Shown: positions 18,317-26,552 of the stretch, one piece after another
How positions within the stretch are numbered: position 1 is the stretch's first letter
Layout: each line of letters begins with the position of its first letter
NCBI GenBank assembly: GCA_021648525.1
Contig: JAKISP010000004.1
Span: 1 to 64,000, forward strand
DNA from: Gammaproteobacteria bacterium
GTDB lineage: Bacteria > Pseudomonadota > Gammaproteobacteria > SZUA-140
DNA: 64,000 nucleotides
Direction: 5' to 3'
The notes under the pieces: model-generated
Told to the model about the DNA's origin: nothing
What the model saw: only the letters and a program-made list of their open reading frames with translations
The model's database searches: none
Position numbers and translations under genes: made by a program

Positions 18317-18570
18317 GATTTCATTTCACCGAAATTAATTTTAAATAACCGTGACTAACAATTGACTACTTTGGTGATAAAATTCATTCCCATACCCAAT
18401 ATACCTCAAACCTAAAAGGCCCACCGCATTCGATTTCCCCGCCAAAACAAACTACACGCCCGTTCATCGCAACTAGCATGACTAAAAACCACCATCATTA
18501 ACCACCAAACTTACAGTCTAAAAAATGATGGACTCGCAAGTAAAAATAAGAATAGAATGGAATATACATC

Positions 18571-20268
18571 ATGAATACAACATTCGACATTGTAAATAAT
18601 AACCTGGTAAGTAAAATACTACGAATTCTTTTCGGCGTACTCTTTTTTGCTTCCTGTTCAGCAAGCCATGCCAATCTTATTGTCAATAGCATCGTGCAGT
18701 CACCAGGCAATAGTGTAGTAGCTGGGCAATCTGTTACATATACCATACCGATTTCTACTTTTGGTGGGGTTACAGCAATAATCGATGTTGTTTTTAATAT
18801 GACAATTACTGATTCAGCAGGAAACAATCTGGCCAGCAGCATGAATACACCTGATTGTACAAGAGATTCTGGAGTTTTCTTCTGCGGCACAGTTAATATA
18901 ACACAACCGCGAATTGTACGACTTACCTGGACACCCCCGCAGGGCACTACAACAATCACTTTCAACATCAGATGCGAAACACCTGGTTGCGCAGATGCAC
19001 CACTAACAACAATCGCAACAATAGTAACAAGCGCTACTCAAACCGAGCAGAACCTATTTCGAGACACCCTCAACAACACTCAACGCGCGACAGCTGAAAG
19101 CCTCAACCAACTCTGCGCCACCACCTCAAATGAGGGGTTAATTATCCAGTGCAACAACCTCTTATCATTGAACGACACTCAACTCAGCGATGCACTAAAC
19201 CAGATCGCCCCCGATGAAGTCACCGCACAGGGGACCAATTCTGTCGAGGTAACCACCACCCAACTCAGCAATGTACGTGCACGCCTGGCCTCGCTACGCA
19301 ATGGCCCATCAAAAACTCGCTTTGCAATGAAAGGGGTGATGCTTGCGATGAATGGCGACACCCTCCCCGCTGGCCTGCTGGCGGATAGCAGCGACTTTGG
19401 CAGTGGCCTTAGTTCGCTGATTAAAGATAGCCGCCTCGGTCTATTTATGAGTGGTCGTATTAATTTTGGTGAGAAAGACAGCACTAGTCGAGAGAGTGGC
19501 TTTGATTTCGAAACTTTAGGCATTACCGCTGGCCTTGATTACTGGTATAACAGCAAGCTCGTGATGGGCGGGGCGCTGGGTTATGCTAAAACCGACTCGG
19601 ATTTCAATGCCAATGGCGGTAATCTCGATTCGACCGCATACAGCACCTCATTTTATGGCAGCTATTATCTACGCGAAGATGCCTATTTCGACTGGATTAC
19701 AACGTACGGCAGCAATGATTTCAGTACACGTCGTACCATTATTTATTCTGGTATTAATACCGCCACCCAGGGGAATACAAGCGGCAGTCAACTTGGTCTT
19801 AGCGCCACCGCCACCATCGACTATCGCTTTGGCAAGCTACTTATCAGCCCCTACGTGCGAGCCGATTATGTCAATGCAAATATCAAAGGCTATCGAGAAA
19901 CAGGTGGTAGCGGATTCGCGCTCGCGATCGAAAAACAAAATACAAAGTCATTTGCAACCGCACTGGCAGTACGCGCCTCACGGGCAATCAGTCAACGTTG
20001 GGGGGTGTTAGTCTCCAGCGCTCATATTGAATGGGAACATGAATTCAAAGACGACGACCGCTTAATTACCGCCCGTTTTGTAGAAAATCCAACCACTGCC
20101 TTTAGTATTCAGACTGATGCCCCAGATCGCAACTACTTTAAGCTTGGTACGGCCCTGTCGGCAACATTCCCGCGTGGAAAATCGGCCTACATCAGCGTTG
20201 CCACTGTCGCGGGCCAGGACACCATCACCAGCTCAACGATAGACCTCGGTGCGCGGATGGAGTTTTAA
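18571..20268 (+). CDS. Autotransporter-type outer membrane protein
   Basis: The 565-residue protein has a long signal sequence ending about SHAN, a beta-rich exported region at about 36-270, and a C-terminal autotransporter-type beta-barrel at about 290-565. The barrel shows alternating aromatic strands and the terminal phenylalanine of outer-membrane barrels (LGARMEF). The exported region is short and I do not recognise it. Two cysteine pairs (about 92-108 and 138-142) may form disulfides. It is divergent from the kinase gene. Its stop codon directly abuts the stop of the convergent roadblock gene. Confidence 0.88.
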   Translation: MNTTFDIVNNNLVSKILRILFGVLFFASCSASHANLIVNSIVQSPGNSVVAGQSVTYTIPISTFGGVTAIIDVVFNMTITDSAGNNLASSMNTPDCTRDSGVFFCGTVNITQPRIVRLTWTPPQGTTTITFNIRCETPGCADAPLTTIATIVTSATQTEQNLFRDTLNNTQRATAESLNQLCATTSNEGLIIQCNNLLSLNDTQLSDALNQIAPDEVTAQGTNSVEVTTTQLSNVRARLASLRNGPSKTRFAMKGVMLAMNGDTLPAGLLADSSDFGSGLSSLIKDSRLGLFMSGRINFGEKDSTSRESGFDFETLGITAGLDYWYNSKLVMGGALGYAKTDSDFNANGGNLDSTAYSTSFYGSYYLREDAYFDWITTYGSNDFSTRRTIIYSGINTATQGNTSGSQLGLSATATIDYRFGKLLISPYVRADYVNANIKGYRETGGSGFALAIEKQNTKSFATALAVRASRAISQRWGVLVSSAHIEWEHEFKDDDRLITARFVENPTTAFSIQTDAPDRNYFKLGTALSATFPRGKSAYISVATVAGQDTITSSTIDLGARMEF

Positions 20269-20631
20269 TCAAACAAGTTTGGCGATATCTTCAGCTGCAC
20301 GTTTCACATCCAGGAAAATCAGGCCAAGACGGCAGTCAGCTTTCGTCATCACAGATAACACGGCCTCCGCCCCTGCATGTGTCATCAAAACATACCCCTT
20401 ATCGCCTTTAATCAGCACTTGTTCCAGAGAGCCACGCTCAAGCTCCTGAGCCGTCCTGTCTCCCAGTGATAACATCGCGGCAGCCATCGCCCCCACCCTG
20501 TCCTCATCGAGGTTTGCAGGCAACATTGCAGCCATCATCAAACCATCAGTGGAAATAACAGCAGATGCTTCTATATCAGCCGAAGCGCCCCCAAGTTCAC
20601 TTAATATCTCATTCAACATATCAGAACGCAT
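20269..20631 (-). CDS. Roadblock/LC7 domain protein
   Basis: The 120-residue protein has the roadblock fold pattern (AVISTDGLMMAAML, followed by VLIKGDKGYVLMT). Such proteins, for example MglB, often regulate small Ras-like GTPases. No GTPase gene is in this window. AGGAG lies upstream of the ATG. A V4R-like gene lies 49 bp upstream on the same strand, suggesting a two-gene unit. No bases separate its stop from that of the convergent autotransporter gene. Confidence 0.88.
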   Translation of the reverse strand: MRSDMLNEILSELGGASADIEASAVISTDGLMMAAMLPANLDEDRVGAMAAAMLSLGDRTAQELERGSLEQVLIKGDKGYVLMTHAGAEAVLSVMTKADCRLGLIFLDVKRAAEDIAKLV

Positions 20632-20679
20632 AAATTACTCCTAAAAAATATAATTTAAATTAGCTACGGAATTCATAGA

Positions 20680-21156
20680 TCAACGGATGATGCGAGTGTA
20701 TTCAAATACATCGAACTCACCACCACGTAACACAGACTCAACATGCACACCTCTAAAGCGCTCTTCAGTAAGCGACTCCAGAACCCCCTGAGCAGCGCCA
20801 AGCGTAAAAGTGCAGCGACGCTGAGACCCCTGTTCTTCGCCAGCCGAACAGACAGTTTCCTGTGTATAAACACGAAATCCATCTTCTGTCTCTTCTATTT
20901 TTTTTAAAAGCATCAAACGTGTTCCATCTTTACCTAACACGTCGCCCACTTTCTGCGTCACATCATCCAGGCCATGTTCAAGGCTTAGACCCAATTGTTT
21001 AACGATCGTACGACCACGCGCACGACCCGCCGCAATCAGTGCTATCGCGGTTGCTTTGTCTCCCAAAGCATCTTCCATTCCTGTAATGATCGATTTCAGG
21101 CAAACGATACTGCTGTAGTCGCCTAACTCATCTCTTAGTTTCCCATTCAATGTCAT
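20680..21156 (-). CDS. V4R-like small-molecule-binding protein (tentative)
   Basis: The 158-residue protein has a helical N-terminal half and a beta-rich C-terminal half containing TQETVCSAGEEQGSQRRCTF and LGAAQGVLESLT. The E-x-x-C ... G ... C-x-F pattern resembles V4R/heme-NO-binding-type sensor domains, which bind hydrophobic ligands or heme. This family call is from memory of the motif only. It precedes the roadblock gene, so the pair may sense a ligand and pass the signal to a GTPase. Confidence 0.55.
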   Translation of the reverse strand: MTLNGKLRDELGDYSSIVCLKSIITGMEDALGDKATAIALIAAGRARGRTIVKQLGLSLEHGLDDVTQKVGDVLGKDGTRLMLLKKIEETEDGFRVYTQETVCSAGEEQGSQRRCTFTLGAAQGVLESLTEERFRGVHVESVLRGGEFDVFEYTRIIR

Positions 21157-21406
21157 ATCTCCAGTTAATAGCCCAGCATTTCAGTCAGGGATTTTTCAGA
21201 TACGACTAAGATCGGCAATGTTACTACCGACTTTAATAGAAGCATTTATATTGATTTTTTTATATAAAATAAATGGTGCTTTTATTTGAGCTAAGAATCA
21301 GGCAGACTGCCGTATAGACCACTTTACAAGACTGGGCATAATCGTCGACTACGATGAGTATCAGAAATGGATGACACGAAATTCATAAAAACTATTACAG
21401 TTATTT

Positions 21407-21545
21407 GAGACCTTTGCACCAGAACTAGCTTTCATTCCAGCAAGGCATAAATGACCGAAAAAATGAAGTTTACACAAAGTAAATGACTGTTTTGAGATCA
21501 TTTATAACGCAGCTGGAGCGGAAAATAGACTCGTGCAAAGGTCTC
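21407..21545. mobile_element. Miniature inverted-repeat element at the def stop codon, 139 bp
   Basis: The ends are perfect 13-bp inverted repeats, GAGACCTTTGCAC at 21407-21419 and its complement at 21533-21545. The inverted similarity continues imperfectly inward to about 48 bp. ATTT at 21403-21406 and 21546-21549 looks like a 4-bp target duplication. No coding capacity. The right end supplies two bases of the TGA stop of def. Confidence 0.8.
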
Positions 21546-22044
21546 ATTTATAAACCTTACGCTTAAAAAGATCACTGCGCCGACTAACAAGCCGATCAAG
21601 AAATAACAGCCCTTCGAGATGATCAAGTTCATGCTGCACGGCGCGTGCTTCATAGCCTTCTATTTCATAGCGCCGCTTCTCGCCAAATTCATCCAGCGCC
21701 TCAAGCATAATGGTCTCGGCACGCACCACGTTACCGGTATAGTCCGGCACCGACATACACCCCTCGCGGCCGATCACTGACCCTTGCCATTCAATAATCT
21801 CTGGATTAATCAACACCATCCGCCCATGCTGTTTAATTTTCTTTCTGGTGGAGACATCAACGATCGCGATGCGTTCTAATCGGCTCACCTGTGGGGCAGC
21901 AACACCAACGCCACCCGGCCCGGCGCGCATCGTCTCTTCAAGGTCAGCAATAAATTCACGCAGGGTATCATCAAACAACGTGACATCACTGCACACCTGC
22001 TTAAGACGTTTGTCCGGGTATTGTAAAATATCCAGCAATGCCAT
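21544..22044 (-). CDS. def: Peptide deformylase
   Basis: Removes the formyl group from nascent proteins, using a metal ion. The 166-residue protein has all three family motifs: GVGVAAPQ at 45-52, EGCMS at 94-98 with metal ligand Cys96, and HELDH at 138-142. It is not next to fmt, so it may be a second def of the genome. The TGA stop overlaps the end of a miniature transposable element. Without the insertion the frame would end at TAA in the same place, so the protein is unchanged. Confidence 0.96.
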   Translation of the reverse strand: MALLDILQYPDKRLKQVCSDVTLFDDTLREFIADLEETMRAGPGGVGVAAPQVSRLERIAIVDVSTRKKIKQHGRMVLINPEIIEWQGSVIGREGCMSVPDYTGNVVRAETIMLEALDEFGEKRRYEIEGYEARAVQHELDHLEGLLFLDRLVSRRSDLFKRKVYK

Positions 22045-22051
22045 CGAACAA

Positions 22052-22573
22052 TCAGCCGATGACGACGTCGATGGGTGATAGACGGGTTTCGATTCCTTCG
22101 CTGGCGATAATCTCCAGCGCAGATGCTAGTGAGGGTATCCCTTCCTGTGCCTCACCTTCGATATGCAACACATAGATCGGCTTCTCTTTACTACCCGCGA
22201 CATCCGACTCCAGCGATAGAATATGCAACCCAGCTTCGGCAAGTGTGGCCGTGGCATGCGCCACAATGCCGCTGCGGTCCCGGCCAAATAACGTAATGCG
22301 CACATCGGGTTCAATGTGATGATGTAGCTCGCCTTTAATACTATCGAGATGCAGGTGCAGACCCAATGATTCGATCACTGGCATAAGCAGGTCTCTCAGT
22401 GCCTTTTCACGCTCTTTACTCTGTACCATTAACATCATGGTGAAGTTACCGCCGAGACGCGTCATCGAGGCTTCGCCCAGGTTACAGTCGCCATCGAATA
22501 GCGCGGAAGTGACTTTAGCAACAATACCGGGACGATCTGGCCCGACCACAACTGCCATAAACCATTTATCCAT
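22052..22573 (-). CDS. ACT-domain protein, GcvR-like
   Basis: The 173-residue protein has two ACT domains, opening at VVVGPDRPGIVAKVTSAL (about residue 8) and LFGRDRSGIVAHATATL (about 94). This matches the glycine cleavage repressor GcvR and its relatives, which bind small ligands and act through partner proteins. No gcvA or gcv genes are in the window, so the regulated target is unknown. It is 7 bp upstream of def and 18 bp downstream of the ZIP gene, so these three may be co-transcribed. GGGGGA precedes the ATG. Confidence 0.85.
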   Translation of the reverse strand: MDKWFMAVVVGPDRPGIVAKVTSALFDGDCNLGEASMTRLGGNFTMMLMVQSKEREKALRDLLMPVIESLGLHLHLDSIKGELHHHIEPDVRITLFGRDRSGIVAHATATLAEAGLHILSLESDVAGSKEKPIYVLHIEGEAQEGIPSLASALEIIASEGIETRLSPIDVVIG

Positions 22574-22591
22574 GCATCCCCCTTCGACGCG

Positions 22592-23380
22592 TTAGTGCAA
22601 CAACAGATGAGTCAGATAGATAACCATGACGCCACCACAGATCAATAACACTTGTTGCAATGAGGCGCTGATTTCAGTGCGTTTATGCAGACCAGGAATC
22701 AAATCCGACACGGCAATATAGATACAACTCGAGACCGCAATCGCCAGCATATAAGGCATTAACCACTCAACACCGTTAAGGCCAAAGTAACCAATCATGC
22801 CACCCAGTGGTGCAGTCAAACTGGAGAAGATATTTAATACTAACGCCCGGGAACGACTCAGACCGCTATTCAGTAACACCGCAAAGTTACTCAACTCCTG
22901 CGGAATCTGATGCGCCATGACCGCCAGACTGGTAACAATACCCAGGTGGATGTCAACCAGAAAGGCCGCCGCAATCAACACCCCGTGGATCAGGTTATGC
23001 ACCGCATCACCAACCACAATCAACGGCCCGGCAACACCACCTTTATGCCCATCCCCCTCATGCGCATGATGATGCGCCTCGCAATCGATATGATGGCAAT
23101 GCCGCCATATCACCATCTTTTCCATAATAAAGAAGCCGAGCAGCCCCAATAACACCGCAAACGTCACACGGTGCGTATCGCCATCCGGCACGGTCTCCAG
23201 CGCATGTGGTAATAAGGCAAGGAAGGCTGCACCTAATAAGGCACCTGTAGCAAAACTAATCAGATGCGGTAACAGGCGAGTACGCACCGCCATCGGCAAC
23301 AACAGAAACAAACCCGCTGCGACCACACTCAGCACACCGACTAACAGGCAAAACAGTACAATCCACGCCAGCGGGCTCAT
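22592..23380 (-). CDS. ZIP family metal transporter
   Basis: The 262-residue protein has about eight transmembrane helices and a His-rich cytoplasmic loop (HCHHIDCEAHHHAHEGDGH, about 93-112). Helix motifs VVGDAVHNLIHGV and AHQIPQELSNFAVLL carry the metal-site residues of the ZIP family. Such proteins import zinc or iron into the cytoplasm. The substrate is not determined by the sequence. It starts the run ZIP-gcvR-like-def on the minus strand. Confidence 0.94.
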   Translation of the reverse strand: MSPLAWIVLFCLLVGVLSVVAAGLFLLLPMAVRTRLLPHLISFATGALLGAAFLALLPHALETVPDGDTHRVTFAVLLGLLGFFIMEKMVIWRHCHHIDCEAHHHAHEGDGHKGGVAGPLIVVGDAVHNLIHGVLIAAAFLVDIHLGIVTSLAVMAHQIPQELSNFAVLLNSGLSRSRALVLNIFSSLTAPLGGMIGYFGLNGVEWLMPYMLAIAVSSCIYIAVSDLIPGLHKRTEISASLQQVLLICGGVMVIYLTHLLLH

Positions 23381-23432
23381 CGCCTGACTCTACTTATCAA
23401 TAACATCAAAAATATTCCAGCCACCCACCATA

Positions 23433-24167
23433 TTAGCCACCGCGTTTTCTCAGATAGTCTGCTGCTTCAAGCTGATTTTGCTCCATCGCCCAATCAACCG
23501 CACTCTCACCATCAACGGTTCTGGCATCCATGTCCGCACCATTTGCCAGCAGCAGATCGATCATATCGAGCTTGCCCTGACGTGCGGCACGCATCAACGA
23601 GGTCTGTCCATCTTTGGCCTGTATATTGACATCAGCACCATGTGCAATCAGTAGCTCAGCAATCTTCATATGCCCCATGAATGATGCCACCATCAACGGC
23701 CCTATGGTTTCACGGTTAAAATCGTTCACCTCGGCACCATGGGCGATCAAGATCTCAATCACCTCCGGCTCATCGGTCATCGGTGGTAACATCAGCGCGG
23801 TATTGCCATTCACGTCACCCGCATTCACATCAGCACCCATATCGATCATATGTTTGACAATGCCCGGATAGGGGCCAGAAACGGCTAACATCAGCGGCGT
23901 TGTGCCCAATACGCCCGGCGCATTGATATCGACTTCACGCTTCAACAGTAACGCGGTAATCTCAAGATGGCCGTGACGAATCGCCAGTGCCAGCGCCGAA
24001 TCACCCGCACGGTTAAAGACGTTCACGTCAATCCCCTGATGCAGCAGATCCTCAACCGCGCGGACATTGCCTGAATCGACCGCATCAATCAATGGGGGAT
24101 TACTACACCCGGTTAACACACCCAGGGAAGCCAACAAAACAATAACCTTCAGGAAGTTCGTATTCAT
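23433..24167 (-). CDS. Ankyrin-repeat lipoprotein
   Basis: With the ATG at 24167 the 244-residue protein begins MNTNFLKVIVLLASLGVLTGC, a lipoprotein signal with LTGC. About six or seven ankyrin repeats fill the rest (GDSALALAIRHGHLEITALLL, GQTSLMRAARQGKLDMIDLL). An earlier start 14 codons upstream would bury the lipobox inside a longer N-terminus and is unlikely. The repeats are a binding scaffold; the partner is unknown. It is on the same strand as its neighbours but about 50 bp from the ZIP gene. Confidence 0.9.
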   Translation of the reverse strand: MNTNFLKVIVLLASLGVLTGCSNPPLIDAVDSGNVRAVEDLLHQGIDVNVFNRAGDSALALAIRHGHLEITALLLKREVDINAPGVLGTTPLMLAVSGPYPGIVKHMIDMGADVNAGDVNGNTALMLPPMTDEPEVIEILIAHGAEVNDFNRETIGPLMVASFMGHMKIAELLIAHGADVNIQAKDGQTSLMRAARQGKLDMIDLLLANGADMDARTVDGESAVDWAMEQNQLEAADYLRKRGG

Positions 24168-24266
24168 ACGCAAGAGATAACCATTAATATGCCAGTGAAA
24201 GAGCGGCAATTCTACATGAGTTTAGGCAAAAAAGGACGATCAGGCCCAGGGGGAACTAGATAGATA

Positions 24267-25055
24267 TTATTCCACCATCCAGATCAACGTCGTCATACGT
24301 CCGGTAACGCCATCACGACGGTAAGAATAGAAGTTCTCAGGGCTGCTGACGGTACACCACTCAGTGCCATAAATAGCATTAACCCTTTGTTTTCTCAGGA
24401 TCAGCACAGCTAATTGATAGAGATCAGCAAGCCAGTGTCCATCGCGAACCGAGATAAAGGCATCAGCGGCGGCTGCATCACGCTCAACAAAGGCCGCGCG
24501 CACCTCTACCCCCACTTCAAACTGCTGTGGCCCAATGGCAGGGCCGAGCCATGCCATCAATTCTTGTGGTTCGCCCATTGCCGCAATAGCTGATTCGATC
24601 ACCCCGCCAGCCAGTCCACGCCAGCCAGCGTGAACCGCCGCCACGGTGGTACCATGTTTATCACATAGCAATACTGGCAGGCAGTCAGCGGTGAGCACCG
24701 CACTGACGATACCGACTTGAGTGGTGAAGCTGGCATCCGCTTCAATGCCGATGGGGCTACTGGCTGCATCGACACAGTCAACGCCGTGAGTCTGAGTCAA
24801 CCAGGCTGGCGATGCGGGTAGTGCCAATGCCTGTTGTAGCCGACCACGATTAGCAGCCACCGTAGCGGGATCATCGGCAACGTGATCAGCAAGGTTCAGT
24901 GACGCATATTCGCCGACACTGCCACCACCGCTACGTAATGAAGAGGCAGCCTGCACATGGGCAGGCGCAGGCCAGTCAGGGACAATCCAGCGCAGCTCTT
25001 CAATTGAATCGAGCTGAATTGAATCAAGTCGAACTGAATCAATGTGGTCAGACAT
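24267..25055 (-). CDS. pgeF: Purine nucleoside phosphorylase / peptidoglycan editing factor family protein (YfiH)
   Basis: A DUF152-family protein. Members have laccase-like, purine nucleoside phosphorylase or peptidoglycan-editing activity in published work. The 262-residue protein has TQTHGVD, LTADCLPVLL and AVHAGWRGLAGG, which carry the conserved His and Cys metal or active-site residues. It lies 2 bp after rluD, the normal gammaproteobacterial pair. The N-terminus has three copies of a five-residue repeat of form (I/L)DS(V/I)x, encoded by 15-bp DNA repeats, which family members usually lack. Confidence 0.93.
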   Translation of the reverse strand: MSDHIDSVRLDSIQLDSIEELRWIVPDWPAPAHVQAASSLRSGGGSVGEYASLNLADHVADDPATVAANRGRLQQALALPASPAWLTQTHGVDCVDAASSPIGIEADASFTTQVGIVSAVLTADCLPVLLCDKHGTTVAAVHAGWRGLAGGVIESAIAAMGEPQELMAWLGPAIGPQQFEVGVEVRAAFVERDAAAADAFISVRDGHWLADLYQLAVLILRKQRVNAIYGTEWCTVSSPENFYSYRRDGVTGRMTTLIWMVE

Positions 25056-25057
25056 GT

Positions 25058-26017
25058 TTACTCGGCCAGTTTCAGGTCATCACCAAGCACTTGCAGCAGC
25101 CTTGTCATATCCGTGGGTAGCGGCGCCTCCCATGAGACCATTTCGCCGCTTTCAGGATGCACCAGACCTAATTTGGCCGCATGTAGTGCCTGTCGCTTAA
25201 AGGTACGCAGCATACCGTTCAGCGCCTCGCCACATCCTTTAGGAATACGCAGCCGCCCACCGTAGACCGGGTCGCCGACAATCGGATAACGAATATGTGC
25301 CATATGGACACGAATCTGATGGGTGCGACCGGTCTCCAGCTTTACCAGCACATGGGTATGGGCGCGGTAACGCTTGATCACCCGGTAATGAGTACGCGCC
25401 TCTTTACCTCGACCCACCACCGCCATGCGGGTACGCACCGTGGGGTGACGCCCGATGGCGGCATCAACCGTGCCACCCGCCGTCATCACACCATTCACCA
25501 CGGTCTGATATTCACGTTCAAATTCACGCCGCTGAATCTGCTCCGTTAGCACTTTCTGTGACTTAAGGGTACGCGCCACTACCAGCAGACCACTGGTCTC
25601 TTTATCGAGACGATGCACGATCCCGGCTCGCGGCACGCTGGTTAGCTCTGGCGCATGGTGCAACAGCGCATTCAACATCGTACCTTCTCGATTGCCCACA
25701 GCGGGATGCACCACCAGCCCAACTGGCTTGTTGATCACCAGAATTGATTCATCTTCATAGACGATGTCGAGTGGGATCGCCTCCGGCTTTGAATCGACTT
25801 CTTCTTCTAGCTCAACCGTGATCTCAATCTGCTCGCCACCGCGCAGTTTATCTTTCGAACGCAGCTGCTTACCATCGACCAGTACCACCCCGTCACTCAC
25901 CCATTGCTGCAGGCGTGCGCGCGAATAATCTGAAAAAATCTGAGCCAGAATCTTATCCAGACGCTGCCCCGCTAGCTCATCATCCACTGTCGCACTTAAA
26001 TGCTCTACTTCATTCAC
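25058..26017 (-). CDS. rluD: 23S rRNA pseudouridine synthase RluD
   Basis: RluD makes pseudouridines at positions 1911, 1915 and 1917 of 23S rRNA in E. coli. The 319-residue protein has an N-terminal S4 RNA-binding domain (GQRLDKILAQIFSDYSRARL) and the catalytic motif RAGIVHRLDKETSGLLVVA with the active aspartate. It starts with GTG. It is divergent from the bamD-like gene cluster, as rluD and bamD are in many gammaproteobacteria. Confidence 0.95.
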   Translation of the reverse strand: MNEVEHLSATVDDELAGQRLDKILAQIFSDYSRARLQQWVSDGVVLVDGKQLRSKDKLRGGEQIEITVELEEEVDSKPEAIPLDIVYEDESILVINKPVGLVVHPAVGNREGTMLNALLHHAPELTSVPRAGIVHRLDKETSGLLVVARTLKSQKVLTEQIQRREFEREYQTVVNGVMTAGGTVDAAIGRHPTVRTRMAVVGRGKEARTHYRVIKRYRAHTHVLVKLETGRTHQIRVHMAHIRYPIVGDPVYGGRLRIPKGCGEALNGMLRTFKRQALHAAKLGLVHPESGEMVSWEAPLPTDMTRLLQVLGDDLKLAE

Positions 26018-26035
26018 GATAAACTGTCACCCAAT

Positions 26036-26093
26036 CCTTATTTATCCACGTATATATAAACGCATAATCGATTCACAAATGATCGACCGGTGC
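26036..26093 (+). repeat. Upstream block shared by the first two bamD paralogues, copy 1
   Basis: This block aligns with 27972-28029 with short gaps and shares CATAATC-ATTCA and AATGATCGACC. In the second copy the block lies about 57 bp before the start codon; here about 460 bp. The paralogues therefore seem to have been duplicated with their upstream region. Confidence 0.55.
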
Positions 26094-26510
26094 TATTTGC
26101 AGGCGCCTCTGCTTAATTCTGTGCAATGTGATATGAGAGTCAAACCATTCAAATGCAAAGAACCTTCCGATTGCAAAATGCAGTGCCCACAGGACACACC
26201 GTAGCAGGACTATTGCCAAGATGCACCCAGAGGCACACCACCCCTGGGGTACAACGTAGCAACTGGATATTCTGGAGGTATCACACACGGTCCTGAATTA
26301 ATCAGAGCTTCCCTTTAATTAATAACAAACTATAATATGAGGCCTGTTCTTTTATCCTCTCTGGCGGCGCTAGAAGCGTACTCAAATCGGTCATGTATAG
26401 TGATAAACCCTCTCTTCCATGCGTTTCGCCTCGCCTAAAGCGCCTATTGTTGGTACCAGAGAACAAAACCCCTGCTCATGCGCAAAGGTCTCAAAATAAA
26501 TAATGTTTAA
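26094..26510. other. Extra 400-bp stretch before the first bamD paralogue, possible insertion remnant
   Basis: Compared with the second paralogue, this stretch is extra between the shared upstream block and the start region. GCGCAAAGGTCTC at 26480-26492 differs by one base from the terminal repeat of the element at 21407-21545, but no matching left end is visible. It may be the remnant of an insertion. No convincing gene lies in it. Confidence 0.35.
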
Positions 26511-26552
26511 TGATACCAGTAAAGGCACCCGCTCCAGTCAGGATCTGAACTG

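Noticed and set aside
26073-26288. 71-codon minus-strand open frame between rluD and the first bamD paralogue
   Set aside because: It has no recognisable features or ribosome-binding site and crosses the shared upstream block, so it is probably chance.
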